Of a stretch of DNA of 64,000 nucleotides, positions 21,790-34,720 are shown piece by piece (positions within the stretch are counted from its first letter, which is position 1; every line of letters begins with the position of its first letter). Source of the stretch: Phlyctochytrium arcticum (lineage: Eukaryota; Chytridiomycota; Chytridiomycetes; Chytridiales; Chytridiaceae). The stretch is taken from assembly GCA_025602905.1 (NCBI GenBank), contig JAHLKI010000028.1:62001-126000 (forward strand), read 5' to 3'. A program made the translations under genes and the position numbers. Under the pieces are notes generated by a model. It saw only the letters and a program-made list of their open reading frames with translations. It was not told where the DNA came from and made no database searches.

Positions 21790-23150
21790 GCCTTCATTGG
21801 ACAAAAAAAAAAAAAAAAAAGAGCACATTTTGTAGATTGAATCATAGCAAACATGAGTTTTCTTCCTTTTTAATAGTGATATTTTGCAATAGCAAAAAAG
21901 GTGGATCCAAAAATTAAATAGTCCGCTTAGTAACGCTCACGCACAGGACTCTTTAGTAAAAGGCGAAAGGGTCATTTGTTCTGAGTGAACGTCGCGGATG
22001 AAGGAAAAACCAGGAGGGGAAACGGGAAGGTCGCCTTTATATACCCGCGAGGATCTAGTGAGGCGCAGCCAGTGTTTCTGATTGGTCGTCGCTGTTGCTA
22101 TAGCAGCCCATAAGCGGGGCTTCAAACGCGTCGACATCTGCGACACCCCAGGCGACACCCAGACACCCGGATTTGACCCGGTCGACAGTCCAACAGTCCC
22201 GTAAGGCAACGCTACCACCGAGGAACATAACGAAAAACTGAAGGTCTGTGCCTGAGACGGGAAGATGCCGCGGCTGGGTGGGTCGAGCGACAAAGGTGAC
22301 GGATTGCCCAGTCTGACTGAGAGGGTCCAAGCGCCATAGGTGATAGATCTATCCAGTCCGATTGGCAGGATCTAAGCGTCTCTTTCAACAAACCGTCATG
22401 CACTTCATCATGCACTCTTTATATTCTCACTGACCACCTCTGTCTCTCCTAGCGTTTATTTAAGGCCCCTCTCTGCGTTTCATCGATGCTATGGCTCTCT
22501 TGCCCTATATCCAGCATGCGGCCGCCGTGTTGACAGGGAAGCGACGTGTAGCTTGCTGTAAGGATTACAGTAGCAGCCCCGGGTCAGGCACATTTGCAGA
22601 AAATACGCGCACGCTGATGATGCATCTATCTTCGTTATTCAACTGTCCTAACCCATTGCGCACTCCCCGAGGGAGTTATCATTTCGCCCGCACCCACATT
22701 GTGGAAGAAAGCAGCAGCAGCCGCGCATTCCATGCGAAACTGTACATATCACAATGGTGTTCTAATTACCAAGGTAATCTCCACCTACTGTAACGATTAT
22801 TGGAGATGCTTGTCGTCGTGCGCCAGAGGTTTCCATGTACAGCATGGTATCCCTGTTAGAATTTGCCTTATTCCGGGCATGTTCATACATGAGCCTGTAT
22901 AATTCTGAGGAAAGCCATCAGTAGTCATCTACCGGGATGTTGTATTCAAGTGTTAAAGTAATCTACCAATAAGCGCTTTTGTTAGGGAAGGTCATGCAAC
23001 GCCTGTCTGGGTGGATGCGAAAGACATTTCCTTTTGGGGGCACGTTTAGTAGAAGTACAAACTATGTTACAAAATGACAAAAAGGCCGTGCTTGAAATGT
23101 ATGTGCAATATGTAAAGAGGAGATGGACGCGAATGACTATGTAATACCGA
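21790..23150. other. 1.4 kb with no supported gene
   Basis: Begins with an 18-20 base A-run at about 21804-21821, just downstream of the p24 stop. A GC-rich block near 22140-22200 has short repeated gacaccc-type words. Plus-strand frames at 22491-22793 and 22699-22902 are open but have no signal peptide, family resemblance or convincing splice partners. No tRNA or snRNA recognised. Confidence 0.45.
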
Positions 23151-26100
23151 CTACGTCCGCCTCTCTCTCATCGAGTTTTTCATGTCGGTCACCTCATAAT
23201 TGACTTGCCGCAGTCGGTCCAAAAGGCTGGATTGCGTAGCGAGCAGTCCATGTGCTTGATTCGAAGAAGACTTGAGAGATGTGCTGGTATCGCCTTCGTA
23301 CTCTTCTACCAGCGTGGGTAATGGAGCGGTAGGAGGACGGGACCCATCTACCTTGCCTATGCTTCCATTGGGTTCTTCGCGTCGCTTGGGTGGTTGGGGT
23401 ATTGATGGTGATGTTTTCCCTTCGCCCGATCGAAAAATGTTGTAGTCAGCCTCTGACGGCTCCGCATCCCTCGTTGTCGATAACCAAGGGATAACATCTT
23501 CTCCGCTGCCACCCGGAATAGCCGCGGTAAGGTCTTCATTGTTATCCCGCATGACACGCATAAGGCTCTTGATCAGATCAAGATACTCTTTCCTCTTGCG
23601 CTCTGCAACAACACTCGTATCATCAATGGATGACGCGTCAACCGAAGGAGAGTGGGAGTCGGTGGCGGGCACCTTATCCAGCGCGGCCAGATCCTGCCTT
23701 GCTTGCTTTATTGATAGTAGCAGCATCTCAAGGGATGGCGTGGCTGACAACGGCGGACCCCCTGAGCTAGAGGGGATGGATTTGGGAGATGTATGAGATT
23801 GAGGGGACCTGCTGCTGCTACTAGGCGCTTTGCTGAAAGATGAAGGGGAGTGATTGTCCTCGGCGGCTCGTGGTATAACCAAATTGGAAGGAACATTGAC
23901 TTTTTGATCCCGCGTTGGTTTTAAAAGTCCAGGTTGAGTATCGACATTCTTGTTGCTCTCGCTGACTGCAGATCCGCCACGTTTCAATAGTAATATTTCT
24001 CGAACAAACTTTTGGTTTTCTTGCTTCATATCCAGCAACACGTCCCGGATCAATCCAAAGTACGCCTTGAACCGGCTAGCCGCCAACGTCAATACCGATA
24101 AGGCGCGTTCAGCTTTTCTCTGTAAATCGGCGTGCTTCTCAGAGATATCAGACACAACCGACCCAGACAAGTCTAAAGAAGAGACACTGCTGCTGGCCGA
24201 TAATCGCATGGTTTCGTCAATCGTTCCCGGTTCGGTCGCGTAGGCCGCTGGCAGCCGCGACATGACGGTGGGGTCCAATTCACTAATGAGCCGCTGCATA
24301 CGACCCAGTAAGCCAACGTTATCCTCTTCTGACCTCTTCTGATCATCCTCAGTCGAATTGAGCGATTCCTGATCCCCCGACACACAGCGCTGACCCAGAA
24401 ACAGCACAATCAATTTTCGGACCTGTTCCACATCCTTTTTACGCTGTTGAGCCAAATTCTCAGCACTAGCTATCGCCTCTTTCAGCTCAGCTGCAATCTC
24501 TCCTCTCTTCTCCAGAGCCTGCTTCAATGCTTCCTCCTCCTCAGAAAAGCGATTCTGTAAAGCCAACAATGTATCTTCTTGACTATCTAGCCGTTGTTGC
24601 AGATTGGCATTGGTGGATTGGAGAGCCGTTTGAGATGTCTTGAGCTTGTGAATTCTTTGCTTGGCTGCGTACAAAAGCCGGCTCAGAAGTGCACTGTCTA
24701 GATCCACATCCACTTCAGATCCATCATATACTGTTGAAAGCCGAATAAGAGACTGGCGACGCTTTGCATTTGGCGCGTGGGAGCCTGAGGCAGTCTCTGT
24801 GCCTGTCTGACTTGCCAGCTGAAACTGTTGCAATAAACCTTCGAGCGTCACGAACCCCGTGCCAGGTACCGATGGAACTTTCTTTCCATCTCGATCAGGT
24901 GCATAGATGGTCGACGCCAAATGATCTACATCGGAGCGACCAGCCGCCTGTAGCGCAGCCCTTCCGGCCGTCTCCCACAGCATATTCCGCCTCTGCCGTA
25001 TTTCCGACAGCCGTTTTTGTATATCCTCCCGATCATTCTTGAGCCGGCGTGTTTCGGCAAGCAAAAGGTGTTCATCCCGATTGAGATCATTGAGTATTGG
25101 CTGTATATTGTCTGACGCATCCTTGATCAGCAGCTTCTTGCGCTTGTTCCGGACCTGTTGCAAGGTTACTTCCGCATCTTGTAGGTCGGAGTTAACGGCT
25201 TCCATGTTGGCCCGCAAGATGTCAAGGTGGAGGTCCAGCTCAGCCAACTGGATGCGAACATGAGGTTTGTCAGAGCGTTTGGGGGTGGGTGGCTCATGAC
25301 CATTCGCGTTTCCAGCCGTAGCGGATCGGGGTAAACTACTGCTACTACTTTCATTACTTTCAAGCTCCCATCCTTTTTGCGATCCGCCGCTACTGTCTCG
25401 CGCCGACTCGAGCTTCTCTATCCGTCTCTTTTGTTTCTCAACTTGCTCAGACATCTGGGCCGCTCTGGCCAAGGCCTTTTCATACGCTGCTTGCGTGAGA
25501 TTTTGCTGCTCCAAAGCCGCCTTTTCGCGGGCTTGACTTGTCGCATAGGCTTTTCGCACAGATTCAAGCTCCATTGCGACTTTGGCCGACTTTGTTCGTT
25601 CAACGGAGAGAGAGTTTTCAAGAGAATTGACATGGGCCCGGTACGCAATATCTTTGCCATCTCGACTGGCTTGCAAATCGCTAACGAGCCCTTGCAGCTC
25701 AAGGGTCCGTTTCTTGTGTGCCGTCAAAAGCTCCAATACAGACTCCATGACTGGGTTGACCGTGTCTTGGGTAACAGACTTGCCAGATTTTTGGAGATTT
25801 CTGATCATACTTTCGACTTTTGAAGTGAGTTGCCGAAGGGATGTGTCCCGTGTTGGAGCTGAAGGGCGAGGTTCTTCATTTTTGCTCGCGGTGAGATCCA
25901 AACTAGACATGGACGATGAGTTGGACAACGCGGATGGTTTGCTGGGCGCAGAGTTTGGTTGAGAAGAACCCGGATTATTAGGTTTATTTGAGTCCCCAAT
26001 ATTCACCTGCACAAAATGATGTAAGTCATAATAATCGACTCAAGATACTGCGGTATATGTTACCATTGATGATACGGCGGGATGCGCTTGCTCTTGACCT

Positions 26101-27900
26101 TTGCTACTTGATGTTGCGGCACAGGCACCTTGAAGTAAATCCAGACATTCCTGATCAACAGTCATATCCGAAGGTCGTTTGCCCTTCCGATTTAGCACAG
26201 TAGGATCCGCGCCAGCTTCTTGAAGGAAGATGCGCACTAGCCCAACTTCCCCAAATCTGGCAGAGAGATGCAACGGGCGGTTTCCATCGAAATCTGCTAC
26301 ATCTACACCGGCACCTTGACTGAGAAGAAATCGGGCAATGGCCAAGACTGCAATCTTTTGTTCAGTGGTTGGCTTGGGTTCTTCGGTCGTGCCACTGCCT
26401 CGATAGGGCTCCTATAAAGACATTCCGTAAGCCAAAAATTATCACTCAAATTGTCTATCACATACCCGTGAGAGATAATGTAGTGCAGTTTTGCCGCTAC
26501 GATTATTGGCGGCGTTTATTTCCGCTCCAACAGCAATCAAAATCCGCACAATGGTCTCAGTTTCTGGATGCCGTATGGGTCGTGCGCGAACCGCATACAA
26601 AAGCGGGGTAAGCCCATTGGTGGGATCAGCTTGATTGATTTGTTCCGTGGTGCTGGTGTGAAGTACTAGCTGGAGAGCATGCAAATCTTGCTGACGCAGC
26701 GCGGAAATCAAGCTATGTTGATTAGGGGGAAAGTGAGGAGAACCGCCGGGGGTTTGTTCCAGTGGTGTCTGGGCACCACTGGCATTGGCGGATGAAGGAA
26801 TGGATGCATCAGGTAGTGATGGTGGAAGCGGCCAGGACGCAATGAATGAGGCGAATGCTGCTGGAAAAGATGGGTACTTTCTGCTCAGTTCGGCAAACAG
26901 AGTTCCAGGAAGAACTTCCTATCAGAGAGTTGCAAAGTTAGCCACTTTCAACATGACGGGGGCAATAGTTCTGCGACGAACCTTGCTCCCAAGATTCTTC
27001 AACCTTGACTTTTCAAGCAATCGCTTGATATCGGGATATGCATGTGCGTACTTGACGGCGGTCCAGCCATTGCCATCTTTGATATCAATGGCAGCACCGT
27101 AGGCCAACAAGTCCTTTGTCGCTTCTACATGTCCATCCCGCGCGGCATACATCAATGCAGTTGCACCTGTCAAAAGTAAAGTTCGAATCAATCATCGGCA
27201 CTGGAGAACAGGACGCGAGAGGCTTCCACGCACCATTTTTATCGCAGGCATCCACTGCCGCCCCGCCGTCAAGGAGTACTTTGACCATGCTGGCCTTGCC
27301 TAGGTATGCTGCCAGGCACAAGGGGGTAATTCCTCGAAGGGAAATTCCAGTTTGTGGTTGGTTTACAACTTGGTCAAAGATTTGACGGGTTGGGTCGACT
27401 GACAGCAGTTGCTGAAGGAGGATTTGGGCAATGACTAGATGCTCCGGACGGCTTTCAGTTAGGTCTTTGTAGTTGATGCTGGCAATGTCCAGGGTGTCGA
27501 AGCATCCGTAAATCGCACATATCAAGGCAGATCTGAATGTATTCGATACGAGATTAGTGAGAATAAACAAACGACATGTTGGCGCATATAAACAAAAGTT
27601 TGCTGCCTACCTTCCTCGTCCATCTTTGCGATGTACCTCTGCCCCTGCCTCCAATAGTAATTTGACCACCGAAGTCTTTCCGGCAATGACTGCGAGATGT
27701 AGAGGGAGCGCGTTGTACGAGTCGGTCGAGGGTGAGCTTTTGTCGGACTGGCTGGTACTAGTGGATGCCGGTGCAGCTGCTCCCTCTGCAGCGATCCCGG
27801 GTGCGTTCCATAGCACTGTTGCATTTGGCTGTTCGCCTCCCCGCAATGCGGCTCGTGCTGCTTCTAGATTGCCACTGGCTGCCGCTGTCGCCAAGCTCAT
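23151..27900 (-). CDS. Large ankyrin-repeat and coiled-coil protein
   Basis: No named family recognised. The start at 27900 (MSLATAAASGNLEAARAALR) opens ankyrin repeats spread over several exons: ALPLHLAVIAGKTSVVKLLL; GITPLCLAAYLGKASMVKVL; TALMYAARDGHVEATKDLLA; GLTPLLYAVRARP; SGKTALHYLSR; GNRPLHLSARFGEVGLVRIF. Introns are GT-AG; the last (ATG|GTAACA...TGCAG|GTGAATATT) joins SSM to VNIGDSNKPNN and opens a single exon of about 950 codons. That exon is Ser-rich, then strongly coiled-coil (EALKQALEKRGEIAAELKEA; ERALSVLTLAASRFKAYFGL), then Ser/Pro-rich, ending TDMKNSMRERRT. Total about 1,550 residues. The architecture resembles scaffold or trafficking proteins. It and the SHANK-like gene are both minus-strand ankyrin genes flanking the p24 gene, but their repeats are not obviously recent copies. 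Confidence 0.8.
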
Positions 27901-29014
27901 TCCTTGCGCGTCGGAGCACCGTTTCCTTCACGCGTAATCACCGTCGTCCAAGCGAGAAGTTCGTATATACAGGCCCGGAAATTGATCAATGCTGTATATA
28001 CCGGCAAAAAAGTATCAGCTCTCAACGTGAGCGAAAAATGTTGATAGTGATTAAGCTCATCGGTTGATGTGGTGGTCCCAGCGTAACGTCGCCGAAATGC
28101 AAATAAGGGACTTTAGAAATGGATGTGATTCTGTGAGCCTAGTCCCCGCCCGATAAAACGATATGACAAAAGCGCTTGTGAAACTGGGCTAGCTCCTATC
28201 AGGGAGATCTATACGATGACTACGACACAGGAGTCGACTTGGGAGGGGACTATTACTGGGTGCTGTCAGTGCCGGTAAAAATGTCTGAACTTGTTGCAGC
28301 GAGGCATTACCCAGGATGGCTCCAATCGGAGTGTGTGGGAGACCGCCCAGTAAGCCTGGCCGGTTACTGGCCGGTAGAGCGACACAGCTCAGAGGGAGCC
28401 GTAGCTGTATATGCTTGACATGTATATATATACCTATGCTTTGCCGGAAGTCTGCCAAGATTTCTGAAAGGGCGGGACAGGAACCGACGCGTCGTAACAT
28501 TCCCAGTTGCAGTCTGGGTGAACCATCCAACACCTAATCCCCCAATCCTCGGCTTTGAAAAAGTGATATACCGGAGCATTATTATTATGATAGGGATCAT
28601 CCGAGCATGCCATCTCTCATTCTGCGCGTCTTGCAAAAGCTACTATATTTGACCGTTAACATAGCACCCTTCCAAACTAGGACCGCACTTTCTTGACTCT
28701 GCACTTTGACCCCCGGCCACCCCCCGAGAATAATGCCCCGACCGAGAATCTACAGATGCCTCTCTGATGCTTGATCACACTCTCGACTTTTGCTGCGCTA
28801 GGGAAATGCCCAACGCGCGAAACACACGCGTCCGGACAAATGCCCCCTGATGGGTCGGCGGCTAGGGCTGGACAACCAGGGGTCATAGGCCAGCGACGAT
28901 CCATCCGCCCCGGCCCGACAATCATCGCAGACCATCCATCCATCCGCCAAAACAGCCGCCATCCATCCATCCATCACCAAATAACATCCGTAAACCACCA
29001 GAGAGGCCGCCGCA
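27901..29014. other. Divergent promoter region of the ankyrin/coiled-coil gene and CCT5
   Basis: No coding sequence supported. Short TATATA-rich words occur at 28423-28434. Next to CCT5, imperfect ATCC repeats (28931-28980) lie within about 85 bp of the start codon and are probably part of its 5' UTR or promoter. Confidence 0.45.
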
Positions 29015-31209
29015 ATGAACGGAATGGACGCAGTGTATGCTCAGGACGAGTACGGCCGGCCAGTCATTATCCTGCGCGAACAGGGCAAGAAGTCGCGGAT
29101 CAAGGGAATTGAGGCTCAGAAGGTACGGATCTCAACCGCTGATAGACAGCAGGAAAGGCCGTTATGGGTGGTTCAGAGAGCTCTGAAATTCTTGAGTCTG
29201 GCCCTGCAAGTTATATGGTTGGACAATCGGACAAACGCGAGATGGCTGCGCGCCAGATCTTGAATCTTGAATGTGAAGATCACCTTCCATCTCACTGGGA
29301 CTGGATGTATTCGGACAGCCAATATTCTCTGTCGTATATCAGACTCCAACTGACCAGTCTTGCTTTCCATTAACAGAGCCATATTCTTGCTGGTAAAACC
29401 GTCGCAAATATTGTAAAGTCTTCCCTCGGACCTCGAGGTAATGCTGACATATACCACCGGAGGAAGTGCCATTTTACTTACTTTACATTCTAGGTCTGGA
29501 CAAGATTCTCATCTCACCCGATGGCGACATTACAATAACAAATGACGGAGCGACAATTTTGGGCCAGATGGAGGTTGACCACCAAATTGCAAAGTTGCTG
29601 GTCCAGCTTTCATCCAGTCAAGATGACGAGATTGGTGATGGCACAACGGGTGTAGTTGGTAAGGAACACTATCCCAAATCTTAAATTTCTGGCCCTGTGG
29701 AGCTCATCTTTTGTGCTGTAGTTCTTGCCGGAGCACTCTTGGAGCAAGCCGAGGAACTTCTTGACAAGGGCTTGCACCCAATCCGAATTGCTGACGGTTT
29801 CGAGCGGGCTTGTAACGTAGCTGTTGAGGAGCTGGAACGAATCGCCGACGAAATCAAGGTTGACAAAAACAACACGGACGTGCTCCTGCGAACAGCAAAG
29901 ACATGCTTGGGATCTAAAATGTACGTCCAGATTAAAAATGCACGTATCTTAACACCATTCCCTAACCTTGAAATTCCTTAGTGTTTCAAAGTGCCACGAT
30001 CTTTTCGCACAAATGGCTGTTGATGCCGTTTTGTCCGTAGCAGATTTGGAGCGCAAGGATGTTGATTTTGAGCTTATTAAGGTTGACGGAAAGATGGGAG
30101 GATCGCTTCAGGACTCGAAGCTGGTATACGGTGTTGTTGTAGACAAAGACATTTCCCACCCCCAAATGCCAAAAGAGATTCGTGATGCCCGCATCGCTAT
30201 CTTGACATGCCCATTCGAACCCCCAAAGCCCAAAACCAAGCACAAGTTGGACATCACATCAGTCGAGGAGTACAAAAAGCTTCAGCAGTATGAGAAGGAC
30301 AAGTTTGCCGAGATGGTCAAGCAGGTTAAAGACTGTGGAGCCAACCTTGTTATTTGCCAATGGGGTTTCGACGATGAGGCCAACCACTTGTTGTTGCAGA
30401 ACCAGCTGCCAGCTGTGCGATGGGTTGGAGGACCTGAAATCGAATTGATTGCCATCGCCACCAACGGACGCATTGTTCCACGATTCGAGGAATTGTCCAA
30501 AGAAAAGCTCGGAAAGGCTGGAATTGTTCGTGAAGTCTCGTTCGGAACCACAAAGGACCGCATGCTTGTCATTGAGGAGTGTGCCAACACTCGTGCCGTG
30601 ACAATCTTTGTCCGAGGTGGAAACAAGATGATCATTGATGAGGCTAAGCGCAGTTTGCACGATGCTATCTGTGTTGTCCGCAACTTGGTCCGTGACAGCC
30701 GTATCGTCTACGGTGGTGGTGCCGCTGAAGTCGCCTGTTCTTTGGCTGTTGCCCAAGCCGCCGACTCCATCTCCACCATCGAGCAGTACGCCATGCGCAG
30801 CTTTGCCGCTGCCCTAGATGCCATCCCCATGGCATTGGCTGAGAACTCTGGTCTTTCCCCTATCGAGACCTTGGCGGATGTCAAGTCTCGTCAGGCCACA
30901 GAAAAGAACAGTCGCCTGGGCATTGACTGCAACATGACGGGATCAAACGGTATGTACCATTCTCAACTGCTTTCCTTTTGAATCCCACACTCAATTGTCA
31001 CTGTTTTTGTTTGCTTTCAGATATGCGTGAGCAATACGTATTTGACCCATTGATCTCCAAGCGCTCTCAGTTCTACCTTGCCACCCAGCTTGTTAAGATG
31101 ATCCTCAAGATTGACGATGTAAGTGCTGGTCCCGAACTCTCCTTCTTCGAAACTCCTTTTAACCTTCCAATCATAGGTCATAATGCCTGGTGAAGTTGGT
31201 CAGGAGTAA
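29015..31209 (+). CDS. CCT5: T-complex protein 1 subunit epsilon (CCT5)
   Basis: One of eight subunits of the cytosolic chaperonin TRiC/CCT, which folds actin and tubulin. The ATG at 29015 ([20 protein letters not shown]) gives the usual N-terminus. ATP-binding motifs are intact: [49 protein letters not shown] large central exon (about 29982-30950) carries [20 protein letters not shown] and [20 protein letters not shown], typical of the epsilon subunit. The C-terminus is [14 protein letters not shown], ending at 31209. At least six GT-AG introns cluster near the 5' end, with one before [10 protein letters not shown] and one before VIMPG. No disrupted residue seen. Length about 540 residues, as expected. 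Confidence 0.96.
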
Positions 31210-31453
31210 TCTCCCAGTATATAGTAATACTCTCAACCTCTTGCAAATGCGCTGCTACAGTACATTTCCTGAGTTGTGAAAGGAGCTTCCCCCTCCATTG
31301 TACAGAAAAAGATGAATGTAATTTTGATTGTGAGATATGTTTTCCTTGGTTCGTTCGACGCGTATTCCAAAATTGGGTCTGTGGAACGGTGTTGGGTCAA
31401 GCTGGACAGAATCACTCCGCCCCCTGTTTTTCCAATTTCCCAGATTCAACGCC

Positions 31454-32781
31454 ATGACTCTGGTATTTGCAGAAGGAGACCAAGTACTCTGTTTCCATGG
31501 ACCACTGTTATACGAGGCTAAGGTATCCTCTGCTTTCATACAACTTTACGCTGAAAGAATTCTGACTGAGCGGCGGGAACTGTTGATTCACCAAGGTCTT
31601 GAAAGCGGAACACTGGACAGATAAAGCCAACCACGAAGACGGACCATATTATTTCGTACACTACAAAGGATGGAAACAAACGTGAGCACTTTTCCTGGAC
31701 TTTTGGGTCGTCGGTTGGGGGTGTCCGAATGCCATAGAGCAAAAAGAACAACGTCCTGATCTCTTTTTCCGTCTCTTCCATCAATTGTTTACAGATGGGA
31801 CGAATGGGTCCCAGAATCGCGAGTTCTAAAGTTTTCGGACGAAAATTTGAAACGACAGGCAGATTTGCGAGAGACACTGAAAACAAAGAAGGCAAAGGAG
31901 CGGTCAAGGGCTGCACAGGAGAAGGAGGCGGCGGGTGGAACTCCTGAGAAGGGACGAAAACGACCACGGGAGTCTATGGCGGATCAGGAGGAGGAGTATC
32001 TTCGACGACCGGAAGTGCGGATTGCGATACCCGAATTACTCAAATGCCAATTAGTGGAAGATTGGGAGAACGTCACAAAGAATCAAAAGGTAAAACTACG
32101 TCCGATTTTGACATTACAAGCTGACGGCTGAACCGACTTCTGTGCAGCTGGTGCGGCTTCCACGCGATCCTAATGTGATTGATCTGCTGAAGAAGTATGA
32201 AAATTCATTCAAGGATGGCAGCCGGAAAAGCAACAAGGACAAGTAAGCCATGCATCCAAACTAAGCTGAATTTTGGTCTGATTATTCTTTCTCTTCAAAG
32301 GAATTTGGATGCGTATTTGGAGGAGCGTTTGGAAGCGATACTAGACGGCATGCGCGTTTACTTTGACCACGCCCTTGGAAATCTGTTACTGTACCGATTT
32401 GAGCGTCAACAATACGTTGAAGCCCGGAAAAAATACCCTGACACCCCAATGTCTGAATTATATGGAGCCGAACATCTTCTCCGCCTGTTTGGTAAATACC
32501 GTACAGAAAAGTTTAACACGCCATGCCTGTCACTGACATTTCGGCTAGTACAATTCCCTAGTCTTATTGCACACACAAATATGGAGCAAGAGGCCGTGAA
32601 CATCCTCAAGGATCATTTCGCACGGTTTTTGGAGTAAGTCTTCATTCAACTGTGTATTTTGGTCGAAAAATGCTGACAGTTGCGCGACAGGTGGATGGAG
32701 GAAAATTACAAGACCATCTTCATGTCTGAATACGATAATGTCAGCCCCCAGTACATTGCGCAAATGCGATTGGCCGGCTAA
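31454..32781 (+). CDS. EAF3: Chromodomain and MRG-domain chromatin protein (Eaf3/MRG15)
   Basis: Reads methylated histone H3 and belongs to the NuA4 acetyltransferase and Rpd3S deacetylase complexes in other fungi. Start MTLVFAEGDQVLCFHGPLLY at 31454. After one intron the chromo-barrel domain continues as GPYYFVHYKGWKQT and, after another, WDEWVPESRVLKF. Aromatic residues of the methyl-lysine cage (Y, W, W) are present. A basic, Glu-rich linker (RETLKTKKAKERSRAAQEKE) precedes the MRG domain: VRIAIPELLKCQLVEDWE, VRLPRDPNVIDLLKKYENS, QYVEARKKYPDTPMSELYGA, EHLLRLF joined to VQFPSLIAHTNMEQEAVN, then HFARFLEWMEENYKTIF. Stop at 32779-32781. Small introns throughout. It lies 244 bp downstream of CCT5 on the same strand. 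Confidence 0.93.
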
Positions 32782-33306
32782 TGGATTTTCACCACCGCAA
32801 CAAAGTTACGCGTTCAAAATATTTCGGTTTCTGGAGCATAAGGGTGAGATTGGGGAGGATCGCGGGGATGCAACTACAAGATCATCCCATTGTTGTATAG
32901 GCGCTACGGTAGCGAGCGTGCCACTGTTATTATTGTAGATGATTCGATACCTTCCGTTATTTTGTACGGCATCAGATCTGCCTCAAAGAGCGGATGGCTC
33001 CAGATACGATTACCCTCTACGCACTGCGTATTTATCAATTGAACTTATACAATTCCTGGAATGTGACAATGTGCATAGATATCAGTAAGGCTGTACAAAA
33101 TTTGGCAAAGAGCGAAGGGAATAGATCTGAGGAAAAGATATTTTGGAAACTTTTTGTTTGTAACGGTTTTCCCAAGCTTGTCTTTAGCTCCAACTGGTTG
33201 TCATCCTTCTCGTGCAGGTCGCAGCAGAGTGCCCCAAGAGTGCCCAAAGCCATAACCACATAAAACATAGCGCTTCACTTTATATCGGATCTTGGATCTA
33301 TAAACG
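32782..33306. other. Intergenic between two plus-strand genes
   Basis: 3' flank of the MRG gene and promoter of the GPATCH11 gene. An open plus-strand frame at 32994-33263 has no recognisable features; I see nothing else. Confidence 0.45.
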
Positions 33307-34359
33307 ATGGCGGAACAGAAGCAAAAATCAAATATTGGTGCATCAATACCGGACGACGACGATGATGATGATTACATGTCGGATGCACTACTACTCCAAG
33401 CGGCCTCTCAGCCTAGCAAACCTGCGAATCTTAGCTATCATGAGCGACGCCGGCGCACATTGATGGAGCAGAAACAAAAAGGGCAACAAAAATCATTAAA
33501 GGAAATAGGTAATTTGGCATTTTATGTTCGACCGAGTTGAGGCATTTTACTAATTAAGGGCATGACAGAACGGGAAACCCGGGAAAAGGGACTCGCAGAG
33601 CATATTCCTGAAGAAAATAAGGGGTTTAAGATGTTGGCCAAAATGGGTTTCAAGTAAGTCATCTATCAGGCGAAAAGCTGTTCTATGCCAACGCTAATAG
33701 TGCAATAGGAAGGGAATGGGGCTCGGAGCAACACCTGAAAGTGCCAGTGCAAAGCCCATTGACGTTACAATGCGCCAAGGTCGACTGGGACTAGGTCTGG
33801 CCGACCCAGAAGGCGTCAAACGGCATCGGGATGAAGAAGAACAAAAAGCGATCGAAAGCTTACAGAACGAGCAACGGCAAGACTACCGGGGTTTAATGAA
33901 TCAGAGATTTGCGGAACGACAATTGTTGAGCGATGTTCGCAAAGCCCGCAAAATGTGTGAGCAGTTGGATGAGGCCAAGGACTTGCCACGGAGCGAGTTT
34001 TGGTTCCCGGAGCGAGTAGTCAAAAAGAAGCATGATGAAGTAGTAGAGGAACTGGATGAAGATGGCAAAGTTATACCCGAATATGTTCGAGAAATACGAG
34101 ATGAAGAAGAGGATGAAGAGGAAGAAGAGAAAATTTCAGAGTTTGATGCCATGGAGGTGAGCGCCGTGTCACGCTGAACGTCCATGAATGTAAAGTCTAA
34201 CATTTGTTGCTAAACCAGCCTACGTCGCAGCTGATAGCTGTAAACCTCTATTTGCGGACCATCCACCACTACTGTTTGTGGTGTGGTTCTGTTTATGCGT
34301 CCGTGGCAGAGCTGGAAACTGAATGTCCAGGCGCCACGAGAGATGATCATGCTATATAG
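33307..34359 (+). CDS. GPATCH11: G-patch domain protein, GPATCH11 family
   Basis: G-patch proteins bind and stimulate DEAH-box RNA helicases. Start at 33307 (MAEQKQKSNIGASIPDDDDD). The acidic opening leads to YMSDALLLQAA, then a basic helix (YHERRRRTLMEQKQKGQQKS). The G-patch is split by an intron: KGFKMLAKMGFK joined to KGMGLGATPESASAKPI. Then come QGRLGLGL, a helical region (ERQLLSDVRKARKMCEQLDE), an acidic stretch (RDEEEDEEEEEKISEF), and after the last intron (GTGAGC...AACCAG) the family's C-terminal domain LRTIHHYCLWCGSVYAS...CPGATRDDH, whose Cys/Cys...Cys/His set looks zinc-binding. Stop at 34357-34359. The order of parts matches animal GPATCH11 over its whole length. Confidence 0.9.
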
Positions 34360-34720
34360 AACAACAGCACCTCTCGGGAGAGCTGCAAATCCCAAAATCG
34401 GTCGAATTCTGGATGTCTCTCGGGCTCCTCCCAACATAGAGAAGGTCCGAGAGGAAAGGCCATTCAGATCTTGTCGTGAACGTGTATGCCATTAATGTGG
34501 CCAGACATGCATCACCAGGATCGTTGCGAATGGTTTTTGGATCTATCAGAACTTGTTTGGCAACGTTTCAGCACAATTGTTCTCAACTATGCGCTGGGCG
34601 ACTACAAACGTTTTTCTCACGCTCTCCTCCTTGAAAAAATGCGGGTCAGCAATCAATTTTGGACTTGGGAATCACATAAATTATCGCAAAAAGAAACACA
34701 TTCTATTGTATAATTTTAAC
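34360..34720. other. Convergent 3' flanks
   Basis: Between the convergent GPATCH11 and CWC2 genes. No coding or RNA feature supported. Confidence 0.45.

Noticed and set aside
22491..22902. Plus-strand ORFs starting MALLPYIQHAAAVL and nearby
   Set aside because: No signal peptide, domain or splice support; embedded in a long non-coding stretch.
30259..30756. Long minus-strand frame opposite CCT5
   Set aside because: Shadow of the strongly biased codons of the CCT5 central exon.
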